Of a DNA stretch of 5,289 nucleotides, positions 1 through 5,289 are shown piece after piece; position 1 is the first letter of the stretch, and each line of letters starts with the position of its first letter. The translations under genes were made by a program, and so were the position numbers. The stretch is from DASYQV01 sp036005125 (GTDB taxonomy: Bacteria > Acidobacteriota > Vicinamibacteria > Vicinamibacterales > UBA2999): NCBI GenBank assembly GCA_036005125.1, contig DASYQV010000189.1, positions 1 through 5,289 on the forward strand. The letters run 5' to 3'. Below the pieces are notes generated by a model. It searched no databases. It was given only the letters and a program-made list of their open reading frames with translations, and had not been told where the DNA came from.

Positions 1-187
1 CCAGCAGGTCCCAGTTGGCCGTGCTCATCGCCTGCCAGATTCCGTTCAGGTCGGGATGACCGTCCCACGCACGCGCCACCTGGTCCGCGGAGGTCTGCGT
101 CTGCGCCCCGGCCCGACCTGCCGGGCCGCAGAGAACGAGGACCATGGCAACCGCCGCGATCACCACTGTTTTCAGCCTGATTTTCAT
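1..187 (-). CDS. Exported protein of the 'PDLNGIW' family, N-terminal part (cut by window edge)
   Basis: Only the first 62 codons are in the window; the reading frame runs off the left edge without a stop. The ATG at 187-185 is preceded 7 bases upstream by GAGG. The protein opens with a Sec signal peptide: basic residues K2, R4 and K6, a hydrophobic stretch at about 7-20, and a likely cut after A28 (AGA|Q). Cys20 is not in a proper lipobox, because the residue before it is Leu, so this is probably not a lipoprotein. After cleavage comes a short linker and then the motif HPDLNGIWQAM (about 44-54) followed by TANWDLL. I associate this with a large family of secreted proteins of unknown function in Acidobacteriota. 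The ELQGIY motif in the gene just upstream suggests the two are distant relatives. Function is unknown; it is probably periplasmic. The 117-base gap would allow co-transcription with the upstream gene unless the repeat hairpin between them terminates. Confidence 0.8.
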   Translation of the reverse strand, partial: MKIRLKTVVIAAVAMVLVLCGPAGRAGAQTQTSADQVARAWDGHPDLNGIWQAMSTANWDLL

Positions 188-194
188 CTGACAA

Positions 195-198
195 CCTC
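195..198 (-). promoter_or_regulatory. Ribosome binding site for the left-edge exported protein
   Basis: GAGG on the minus strand, 7 bases before the ATG at 187. It supports that start, as does the signal peptide beginning exactly there. Confidence 0.6.
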
Positions 199-248
199 GA
201 TCTCTTGATGGCGCCTGGGGCAAGAACTAGCGTGCTCCGCTTATAGTT

Positions 249-310
249 GGCAGTAGGCAGCTGGCAGAACAACGAGCTGGCGGTGGCTGCTTACTGCCTA
301 CTGCCTACTT
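249..310. repeat. Inverted clusters of a 7-base repeat (GGCAGTA) forming a hairpin between two genes
   Basis: On the left side the heptamer occurs three times in tandem: GGCAGTA (249-255), GGCAGCT (256-262) and GGCAGAA (263-269). On the right side it occurs twice, exactly, in the opposite orientation: TACTGCC at 292-298 and 299-305, followed by a decayed TACTTCT copy. The outer units make a perfect 12-bp inverted repeat (249-260 with 294-305) around a 33-base loop. The loop side also carries AGCTGGC twice (259-265 and 275-281). The right arm touches the TAG stop (307-305) of the minus-strand VOC gene, so the hairpin would form directly at the end of that message. It may act as a 3' stabiliser or a weak terminator, but no clear U-run follows. 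It could equally be a dispersed intergenic repeat. Confidence 0.75.
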
Positions 311-2092
311 CTGCGGCGTGCTCTGGAGCTGTTTTTCCCGCGCGCGGGCACCGCTGAGGATGTTTCTAATCCCGTAGTTCCCCTCGTGACACGAGTACTC
401 GACCAGCTCGTACTGCTCGTCGTCACGGTCGAACGTGAACATCGCGGTCCAGGGCTTCGTCCAGGTTGTCGGATCCTCGATGGTGAACCGGTACTCGAGC
501 GCGTTCGGAGCAACCCGCGTGATGCGCTCGATGAGCTTCATGTTCGCGCTCGCTCCCTGGAACGGCGCCCCGCCGTTGAAGTTCGTCGTCTCGACCACGA
601 GCGTGTCACCTTCCCAGCGGCCCTGCGAATCGCCCAACCACGAGGTGAGAGCGGCTCCGGGGCGCTCGCGCGGCCTGGTGGGTATCACGCGGGTCTCGTG
701 AATCATCTCTTTTGTCAGGGTGATGTAGCCGGGCGCCTGTGTGATCTGCAGGCCGTTGTTGTACCCAATCGGCATCATCATGCCCGGCAGCCCGCGGGTG
801 ATGCAGCGCACGTACGGGGACAGGTCCTCCGGGCCCGCCGGCAGCCCGTACCCGGGATTGGCGTTCCCTTCTTCGCTCGCGGCCGCGCGGCGCGCGGCTT
901 CCGCTCGTTTCTGTCCCTCCGGCGTCAATGGCGGCATCCGGCCGTCTGGCGGATCGATCACCATGGCCACCTGCGTGGACGGCGCCGTCTTGACGTAGTC
1001 GAGCACGATGTCACGCCACTCGCGTTCGTACCCCCAGATGCCCGACAGCGTCCGCCGCTCCTGCCGCGCCTTTGCCTGTTCCGGGGTCAGCGTCGGAGTC
1101 TGGGCGAGATCTTTCGGACGCTCGAGCGGGATACCGGACGCGGAGTTGCCCGTGTAGATGCCCTGCAGTTCGGGCTCGCCCCATGGCGTCTTCGACGTCG
1201 TATAGGGGCCGCGCGGCCGATCGGCCGCAACGGCCGCACCCGGCGCGCGTTCAACCGCAGGACCCGTAAAGCCGGTCTCGACCACCGCCACCCGGACATT
1301 GTCCGGCCCGGCGACGAGTGCCCACTTGGGAGCGTTCGCGCCGCCGCGGCCCGGTGACGGCTCTTTTACAAAGGCGACGCCCTGCTTACGCAGGTCGGCC
1401 GCCGTCTTGTCGAACTCCTTGACGACGAACGCGACGTGATCGATGGCACGCCGCTCCGTGCTCGCGGGCTTGCCTTCCTCCTGACGCGAGGCGAGGACCC
1501 ACACGCCGCCGTCGAACTGCAACCCATCCACCTGTCCCTTCAGCCTGCCGGGCTTGCCGCCGAACATCTTCCGATACCACGCCAACGTGGCGGTGGGATC
1601 CGTGGCGCTGAGGTGCACATGATGGAAGCCGAGATGCTCGGGGTCTTCGACCAGCTCGATTCGCGTTCCCCACGGATCGAAGATGAAACCAAGCTTGAAC
1701 AGCCCCGCTACGTCGTGGAACGTCGCGCCGTCGGGGAATCGCTGGAATCTCACGCCGAGGCCCCTGACACCAGCCTTCTCGAACTCGGTCAGCTTGGCCT
1801 TGAGGTCGGGAAACGAGAAGCTGATGTGGTTGATTCCCGTCCCCTGCGTGCTGCCCATCGTCGGCTGCGGCACGAAGACGAGCTCGACGGGACCGCACTT
1901 CGCGGTGTCCGTGCGCTCCGGAATCGCCTCGCACTTCAGGTACTGCACATACCAGCGGACGCCCTCGGACGGGCCGGACGTCGTGATGTAGATCTGGTGG
2001 ACATTTCCTTCCGCGGCACGGGCGGCGCCCGCCCCCGCGGCAAACAACACGACCACGGCCACGAGCGCGCCAGAACCAGCCTTCGTCATCAT
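305..2092 (-). CDS. Exported tandem VOC (glyoxalase/dioxygenase-fold) protein fused to a PELxGIY/CHEGNY-family domain
   Basis: 595 residues from the ATG at 2092, chosen because GGAGG lies 7 bases upstream and the signal peptide starts there (hydrophobic at about 8-22, likely cut near ARA|A, residue 26-27). A longer in-frame start at 2179 sits inside a hairpin repeat and would bury the signal. Residues 31-152 form one VOC domain of two βαβββ modules, with candidate metal ligands H32, H89 and E146. Residues 155-273 form a second, with H158 (or H157), H219 and E272. An Ala/Pro-rich linker (about 274-295) leads to a 300-residue C-terminal domain: WGEPELQGIY (304-313), PLERP (322-326), YVRCITRG (427-434), GRWEGDTLVVETTNF (491-505) and CHEGNYGIRNILSGARA (568-584). 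C430 and C568 could form a disulfide. VOC domains usually perform metal-dependent isomerase, lyase or ring-cleaving dioxygenase chemistry; the substrate here is unknown. The C-terminal family has no function I know of. Location should be periplasmic. Confidence 0.9.
   Translation of the reverse strand: MMTKAGSGALVAVVVLFAAGAGAARAAEGNVHQIYITTSGPSEGVRWYVQYLKCEAIPERTDTAKCGPVELVFVPQPTMGSTQGTGINHISFSFPDLKAKLTEFEKAGVRGLGVRFQRFPDGATFHDVAGLFKLGFIFDPWGTRIELVEDPEHLGFHHVHLSATDPTATLAWYRKMFGGKPGRLKGQVDGLQFDGGVWVLASRQEEGKPASTERRAIDHVAFVVKEFDKTAADLRKQGVAFVKEPSPGRGGANAPKWALVAGPDNVRVAVVETGFTGPAVERAPGAAVAADRPRGPYTTSKTPWGEPELQGIYTGNSASGIPLERPKDLAQTPTLTPEQAKARQERRTLSGIWGYEREWRDIVLDYVKTAPSTQVAMVIDPPDGRMPPLTPEGQKRAEAARRAAASEEGNANPGYGLPAGPEDLSPYVRCITRGLPGMMMPIGYNNGLQITQAPGYITLTKEMIHETRVIPTRPRERPGAALTSWLGDSQGRWEGDTLVVETTNFNGGAPFQGASANMKLIERITRVAPNALEYRFTIEDPTTWTKPWTAMFTFDRDDEQYELVEYSCHEGNYGIRNILSGARAREKQLQSTPQK
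1213..1228. repeat. Perfect 16-bp palindrome inside the domain linker
   Basis: GCGGCCGATCGGCCGC reads identically on both strands. It encodes part of the linker (AADRPR, residues 289-294) between the second VOC domain and the C-terminal domain of the fusion protein. In GC-rich DNA this may be chance, but its place exactly at the domain boundary is notable. Confidence 0.5.
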
Positions 2093-2099
2093 GATGTCG

Positions 2100-2104
2100 C
2101 CTCC
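2100..2104 (-). promoter_or_regulatory. Ribosome binding site fixing the start of the VOC fusion gene
   Basis: GGAGG on the minus strand, 7 bases before the first of two adjacent ATG codons (2092-2090 and 2089-2087). It favours the 595-residue product over the 624-residue reading from 2179, which has no Shine-Dalgarno sequence suited to it and begins within a hairpin. Confidence 0.75.
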
Positions 2105-2129
2105 GACACTTCGGCCGTCGAACCCGAGG

Positions 2130-2135
2130 ATTTTA
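2130..2135 (-). promoter_or_regulatory. Possible -10 element for the VOC fusion gene
   Basis: The minus strand reads TAAAAT (5 of 6 to TATAAT), 37 bases upstream of the start codon and in an otherwise GC-rich stretch. The matching -35 region (TCAGCA at about 2158-2153, 17-base spacer) is poor, so this is only a candidate promoter. Confidence 0.3.
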
Positions 2136-2172
2136 GCGCGGATCGGCGGGTGTGCTGAAGATTTAACGTTGC

Positions 2173-2231
2173 GCCGCATCTGAAGATGCGGCCTACGTCA
2201 CAAGCGTACGTAGGGCGGCTCTTTAGAGCCG
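2173..2231. repeat. Three adjacent hairpins, REP-like intergenic element
   Basis: Three inverted repeats follow one another almost without gaps. First, GCCGCATC (2173-2180) and GATGCGGC (2185-2192) around a TGAA loop. Second, CCTACGT (2192-2198) and ACGTAGG (2208-2214) around 9 bases. Third, CGGCTCT (2216-2222) and AGAGCCG (2225-2231) around TT. All arms are perfect. The close packing and the lack of coding content resemble dispersed extragenic palindromic elements. It lies 23 bases beyond the stop of the β-barrel remnant on its right, so it may once have marked that gene's 3' end. Its copy number in the genome cannot be seen here. A bidirectional terminator is the alternative, though no T-run follows either side. 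Confidence 0.7.
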
Positions 2232-2254
2232 GCGAAGGCGGGAATCCGAGCCGA

Positions 2255-2311
2255 TCAGAAGCTCACCCGTGCCCCGAGCTGGAGTGCCCGCGGCCCGCCG
2301 GAGCCGACCCG
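2255..2311 (-). pseudogene. Remnant: C-terminal strand of a TonB-dependent receptor-type β-barrel
   Basis: The minus strand reads RVGSGGPRALQLGARVSF and then TGA at 2257-2255. A terminal β-strand with alternating residues ending in Phe, preceded by PR-x-(L/I)-Q-(L/F)-G, is typical of the last strand of outer-membrane TonB-dependent receptors and the related carboxypeptidase-regulatory-domain barrels common in Acidobacteriota. Upstream in the same frame a TGA appears four codons before this stretch (about 2324), so the remaining 800 or more residues of such a protein are absent. The fragment is short and the call rests on pattern alone. If right, it is the tail of a deleted gene, abutting the opposite-strand TPR tail. 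Confidence 0.5.
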
Positions 2312-2321
2312 CGGAGACCGT

Positions 2322-2456
2322 GTGTTTCAGGCGCTCGAGAAGATGGCGGAGGCACAAGATCCCCGCGTCGGCACGTATCTGACCTACCCGGAGCTCGCGC
2401 TGGTCCGCGCCGACCCGCGACTCGAGACCTTCCGACGGAAGCTTGGTTTCCGGTGA
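2322..2456 (+). pseudogene. Remnant: C-terminus of a TPR / TolB-like or adenylate-cyclase-type signalling protein
   Basis: The plus strand reads VFQALEKMAEAQDPRVGTYL, then TYPELALVRADPRLETFRRK and LGFR, with a TGA stop at 2454-2456. The sequence 'YL-x-YPEL-x-LR-x-DPR-x-x-x-LRRKLGF(R/P)' just before a stop is a familiar ending of long multi-domain proteins with an N-terminal winged-helix, kinase or cyclase domain and C-terminal TPR repeats, which are abundant in Acidobacteriota. No TPR helices precede it; upstream the frame becomes low-complexity R/P/A-rich sequence and then the opposite-strand β-barrel tail. There is no Shine-Dalgarno before the GTG at 2322, so a genuine 44-residue gene is unlikely. 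I read it as the surviving tail of a truncated gene. Confidence 0.55.
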
Positions 2457-2618
2457 GGAAGGCGCGCGCGACGAGTCGTGAAAGAACAGGGTAAAACCGA
2501 CGCTCAATAGAGCATGACGCACGCGATATCCAGAGTGCCGTAGAATCCAACGACCTCGCCGGGAGCGTTGATTTCGGTGGTCCGAGTATCAGCAGCGCCC
2601 GTTTTGTTGGAGGCTCCG
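2457..2618. other. Non-coding stretch upstream of the epoxide hydrolase
   Basis: I see no credible gene here. TAGAAT at 2541-2546 is a plausible -10 for the plus-strand gene (5 of 6), but no good -35 sits at 16-18 bases; the nearest resemblance, ATGACG at 2514-2519, is too far away. The in-frame TTG at 2568 is discussed under the hydrolase. Confidence 0.35.
2609..2613 (+). promoter_or_regulatory. Ribosome binding site fixing the epoxide hydrolase start
   Basis: GGAGG, 5 bases before the ATG at 2619. It favours that ATG over the in-frame TTG at 2568, which has no comparable site and would add 17 residues that match no expected part of the protein. Confidence 0.7.
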
Positions 2619-3947
2619 ATGGCGGAACAGTCACAGCCGAACGTGGACGTTGAAAAGGTGAGCGCCACCGTGCCAAACCTTTCACGACGCGGGTTCCTCA
2701 TAACGGCTTCGGTTGCCGCGGTGGGTAGACTAGCTTTTGCACAAACCCCTTCTTCTCGCGGCAACCTGCGCACCGACATCGCGAGCCTTCCGCCGTACGG
2801 CAATTCCACGATTCCGCCTGGCATCCGGTCGCGGACCGTCGCCAACGTGAACGGCATGACGGTGCATATGCTCGAAGCCGGCTACGAGACGTCCGGCAGG
2901 CCGGCCGTTCTGCTTCTGCACGGCTTCCCTGAGCTCGCATACAGCTGGCGCAAGGTGATGCTGCCTTTGGCGTCGGCCGGGTATCACGTGATCGCTCCCG
3001 ATCAACGCGGCTACGGCCGCACAACGGGCTGGGACGATTCCTACGACGCCGATCCCGATCCCTTCCGCATCCTCAACATGGTCAGAGATGCCATGGGGCT
3101 CGTCTACGCTCTTGGCTACCGTTCCGTCGCGATGGTGGCCGGACATGATGCAGGAGCGCCGGTCGCCGCGTGGGCCGCCCTGATTCGGCCCGACATCTTT
3201 CGTTCGCTGACGATCATGAGCTCCCCGTTCGACGGCGCGCCGTCGCTGCCGTTCAATACGGCGAATGGCGCCGTCCCGCCGCGCCCGGCGCCTACCGACG
3301 ACGAGCTCGACGCGGAGCTGGCGAAGCTGAACCCGCCGAGGAAGTACTACCAGAACTATCAGCGCACACGCGGCGCCAACGACAACATGCTCCATGCGCC
3401 GCAAGGCCTCCACGCGTTCTTCCGCGCGTACTACCATCACAAGAGCGCCGACTGGAAAGGGAACAGACCGCATCCGCTGAAGGCGCGGACTGCCGAGGAG
3501 ATGGCCAAGCTGCCCACCTATTACGTCATGGAGCGGGACAAAGGCATGGCGGAGACGGTAGCGCCCTTCATGCCATCGGCGGCCGAGATCGCAGCCTGCA
3601 CGTGGCTGACCGAAGCCGAGGTCGACGTGTACGCGTCCGAGTACGCCAGGACCGGATTCACGGGTGCGCTTCAGGGCTATCGAGTGCGCCGCGGCTCGAA
3701 CGCCAAGAGCATCGCCGAGATGCACACGTTCTCAGGCCGTTCCATCGATGTGCCATCGATGTTCATCAGCGGCAGGAGCGATTGGGGCGTGTATCAGACC
3801 CCTGGCGCGGTGGACAGAATGCGACACACCGCGTGCACCAGAATGGTGGGCTTCCATCTATTGGACGGAGCCGGACACTGGGTGCAGCAGGAGCAGCCAG
3901 AACAAGTGAGCAGGCTGCTGATACGGTTCCTGCGCGACCAGGCCTGA
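2619..3947 (+). CDS. Tat-exported epoxide hydrolase (α/β-hydrolase fold)
   Basis: 442 residues. A twin-arginine signal is visible: SRRGFLITA at 22-30, a hydrophobic stretch to about 40, and a likely cut after AFA (41). The folded enzyme would thus be exported through Tat. The α/β-hydrolase core follows. HGFPE (101-105) supplies the oxyanion hole, with W110 after it. GHDAGA (175-180) carries the nucleophile D177; Asp rather than Ser points to an epoxide hydrolase or dehalogenase. SGRSDWG (384-390) supplies the acid D388, and DGAGHW (416-421) the base H420. The cap (about 200-370) is long and carries KYYQNYQ (242-248) and RTGFTGALQGYR (344-355); Y354 and one of Y243/Y244 are candidates for the two lid tyrosines that polarise an epoxide. 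The long cap and the RTGF...YR signature fit epoxide hydrolases better than haloacetate dehalogenases. The substrate is unknown. Expected reaction: epoxide plus water to vicinal diol. It appears to be a single-gene unit. Confidence 0.88.
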   Translation: MAEQSQPNVDVEKVSATVPNLSRRGFLITASVAAVGRLAFAQTPSSRGNLRTDIASLPPYGNSTIPPGIRSRTVANVNGMTVHMLEAGYETSGRPAVLLLHGFPELAYSWRKVMLPLASAGYHVIAPDQRGYGRTTGWDDSYDADPDPFRILNMVRDAMGLVYALGYRSVAMVAGHDAGAPVAAWAALIRPDIFRSLTIMSSPFDGAPSLPFNTANGAVPPRPAPTDDELDAELAKLNPPRKYYQNYQRTRGANDNMLHAPQGLHAFFRAYYHHKSADWKGNRPHPLKARTAEEMAKLPTYYVMERDKGMAETVAPFMPSAAEIAACTWLTEAEVDVYASEYARTGFTGALQGYRVRRGSNAKSIAEMHTFSGRSIDVPSMFISGRSDWGVYQTPGAVDRMRHTACTRMVGFHLLDGAGHWVQQEQPEQVSRLLIRFLRDQA

Positions 3948-4083
3948 CGTCATCCTCGACGACGACACGACAAGCCTCCGATTTTGAGAGCGGCTGACGA
4001 TTTTGGTGGCCGGAACGATGGTGTCTGTCCGCCGCGACGGCCGCAGATCCCCACCAATCGCCGGGAATCACGCCTGGCACAGC
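3948..4083. other. Convergent intergenic gap
   Basis: The hydrolase and the glycosyltransferase end facing each other across 136 bases. A weak hairpin (GCCGGG at 4060-4065 with CCTGGC at 4073-4078, one G-T pair, 7-base loop) lies 6 bases past the glycosyltransferase stop on the minus strand. No T-run follows it, so it is at best a candidate terminator. I find no gene. Confidence 0.4.
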
Positions 4084-5289
4084 CTATGCGATTGTCGATT
4101 CCAGCGGACGGCAACCTGGTTTCAAGGATGTGAAGTAGTTGACATGTTTCTGACGCGAGACACCTTCGCTGTACCGCTCCTCGGCGATCTGACGCGCACG
4201 CGCGGCGACCGACTCATAGAGCGTCGGATTGTCCCAGAGGCTGCAGACGGCCTCGTACCACGGCTCGATTTCCGGTTCGGTCGGAAGCTCGGTCGTGTCG
4301 GGCGTCAGCCACGCGGGAATCGACAGCACCCGTCCGCCGCCGCCCTCGTGGAAATCGCCGCCCACCACGTGCGGCAGTGATCCGCGGTCGCCGACGACCG
4401 GCGGAATCGCGTTGATCATCGCTTCGGCCGCGACCCTGCCGAACGGTTCCTCCCACACCGAGGGCACCAGCAGGATTCGGGTCAGCGCGAAATAGTCGGC
4501 CGGAGTGGGAACCGGCGGCGCAGCCATGATCTGCGGGTAGCGTCCGAAGTCGATGCCCGGAATGGCATTGAGCGAGCCGCCGCTGTGCCCCGACTGGACG
4601 ACGAGCACGGGAATGTCGGGCCGTCTGGATCCCAGCATGTCGGCCAGGCGCGCGAAGAGGAACAGGCCCTTGTGGGGCGAGGGGTGAACAAAGGTCACGA
4701 ACGCGCGCGAGTCCACCGGCGCGACGACCGTTGACCAGTCGATGGGCGGCTCGAGCGGCGTGCTGAGCAGCCCCACCTTCTCGCGGTACACGTCGGTCAG
4801 GAACTGACTGCACGTGAACGCGTGGTCGACGTGCTCGAAGTATCGCGGATCGTAGTAGCCGAATCCTCGAACGGCAAAGGCGGTGGTGATGCCGCGCGTT
4901 CGGGCCTCGGCAAGCGCCTGAAAGATCATCGGGTGCCCGTTGCAGGCGATCACCTGATCGGGAGCGAAGTCGCGCAGGAGCTGTTCGACGAGCCCCAGGA
5001 ACTGCGCGGCCTCCGCACGATCGGGTCGCGACTCGTCGTTGTGGCGCGTCAGCAGCAGCGTGACGGGTACGTGCCCAACCGTGTAGTGCACGACTGGCCG
5101 GGTTGCCGCGCGTCCCCGTCCACGCTTCGTCGATCGGGTGAGACGCGACGGATCGATCCCCTGCTGCGTCAGGTGATCCTCGATGGTGAAGATCACGCGG
5201 CTCTCGAAGCGCGCGGTCGTCAGGATGTGGCACGCGTGCCCGGCGTTCTCGAGCCACTCCATGATCGTGCGCAGGCTCTGCGTGACGCC
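4084..5289 (-). CDS. GT-B fold glycosyltransferase, GT4-like (N-terminus beyond the window)
   Basis: 401 codons are visible and the frame is open to the right edge. The first visible residues, GVTQSLRTIMEWLENAGH, look like the nucleotide-sugar transferase N-terminal loop and helix, so the ATG at 5262 is probably internal and only a few residues are missing. Counting from that Met: an N-terminal Rossmann half at about 1-165 (VIACNGHPM at 104-112), a linker, then VTFVHPSPHKGLFLFARLADML (189-210), where the second half begins. The SVWEEPFGRVAAEAM segment (268-282) contains the E-x7-E pair E272/E280, the usual donor-binding signature of retaining GT4-type enzymes. PVVGDRGSLPHVVGG (288-302) follows, and the ARARQIAEERYS helix (354-365) closes the fold. 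It probably transfers a sugar from an NDP-sugar to a glycan or lipid acceptor in the cytoplasm. Acceptor and pathway cannot be told. No signal peptide or membrane segment is seen. Confidence 0.85.
   Translation of the reverse strand, partial: GVTQSLRTIMEWLENAGHACHILTTARFESRVIFTIEDHLTQQGIDPSRLTRSTKRGRGRAATRPVVHYTVGHVPVTLLLTRHNDESRPDRAEAAQFLGLVEQLLRDFAPDQVIACNGHPMIFQALAEARTRGITTAFAVRGFGYYDPRYFEHVDHAFTCSQFLTDVYREKVGLLSTPLEPPIDWSTVVAPVDSRAFVTFVHPSPHKGLFLFARLADMLGSRRPDIPVLVVQSGHSGGSLNAIPGIDFGRYPQIMAAPPVPTPADYFALTRILLVPSVWEEPFGRVAAEAMINAIPPVVGDRGSLPHVVGGDFHEGGGGRVLSIPAWLTPDTTELPTEPEIEPWYEAVCSLWDNPTLYESVAARARQIAEERYSEGVSRQKHVNYFTSLKPGCRPLESTIA

Noticed and set aside
126..131. Lipoprotein signal at Cys20 of the left-edge protein
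   Set aside because: The residue before the Cys is Leu, not Gly, Ala or Ser, and a good signal peptidase I site (AGA|Q) lies further on.
386..1357. Long plus-strand open frame (323 codons) opposite the VOC fusion gene
   Set aside because: Arg/Pro/Ala-rich translation with no recognisable motif, lying antisense to a gene with clear domains. It is a typical mirror of GC-rich codons.
1436..2158. Plus-strand open frame (240 codons) opposite the VOC domains
   Set aside because: No domain, no signal and no ribosome binding site that stands out. The opposite strand explains the open frame.
2093..2179. N-terminal extension of the VOC fusion to a start at 2179
   Set aside because: It would begin inside a hairpin of the repeat cluster and place 29 residues before an otherwise complete signal peptide; GGAGG supports 2092.
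2186..2494. Plus-strand 102-codon open frame over the remnant region
   Set aside because: It begins in the hairpin repeat, is low-complexity, and runs out of frame with the TPR-like tail, which makes better biological sense.
2730..3725. Minus-strand open frame (331 codons) opposite the epoxide hydrolase
   Set aside because: Antisense shadow of a well-supported enzyme; composition is His/Arg/Val-rich without family motifs.
3170..3997. Plus-strand open frame in a second frame over the hydrolase 3' half
   Set aside because: Arg/Ala/Gly-rich translation overlapping a gene with an intact catalytic triad in another frame.
4214..5257. Second minus-strand frame within the glycosyltransferase
   Set aside because: Arg-rich alternative frame; the glycosyltransferase motifs are all in the frame ending at 4084.
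1..5289. tRNA, rRNA, CRISPR array or insertion-sequence transposase
   Set aside because: No cloverleaf, no regularly spaced repeats and no transposase motifs were seen on reading both strands.

Overview
The window is GC-rich and its codon third positions are strongly G/C. It carries two secreted proteins with the 'PDLxGIW / CHEGNY' signature that I associate with Acidobacteriota, especially Vicinamibacteria-like soil lineages. Other pointers in the same direction are remnants of a TonB-dependent receptor and of a TPR protein, and intergenic hairpin clusters. The taxonomic call is an inference from protein style; no rRNA or tRNA is present.

Layout. On the minus strand, 2092→305 encodes a 595-residue exported protein. 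It has two glyoxalase/dioxygenase-type VOC domains fused to a C-terminal domain of the PELxGIY/CHEGNY family. About 117 bases further on in the same direction is the start of a second exported protein of apparently the same broad family (187→1, cut by the window edge). The gap between them holds clusters of a 7-base repeat in inverted orientation, which form a hairpin at the stop codon of the first gene. From 2093 to 2618 there is no intact gene. This stretch contains the ribosome binding site and a possible promoter for the VOC gene, a cluster of three hairpins (2173-2231), and two apparent gene tails lying back to back: the last strand of a TonB-type β-barrel (minus strand) and the C-terminus of a TPR protein (plus strand). 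On the plus strand, 2619-3947 encodes a Tat-exported epoxide hydrolase with a complete Asp-Asp-His catalytic set. A 136-base convergent gap follows, then a minus-strand GT-B glycosyltransferase (5289→4084) whose N-terminus lies beyond the right edge.

How the genes relate. Only the two leftmost minus-strand genes could share a transcript. Three of the four genes (both GIW-family proteins and the epoxide hydrolase) encode proteins exported to the periplasm or beyond, so a shared extracytoplasmic small-molecule chemistry is possible, but the sequence does not prove it. The glycosyltransferase looks unrelated. The most unusual items are the VOC-VOC-GIW fusion and the headless-gene junction near 2312-2321.
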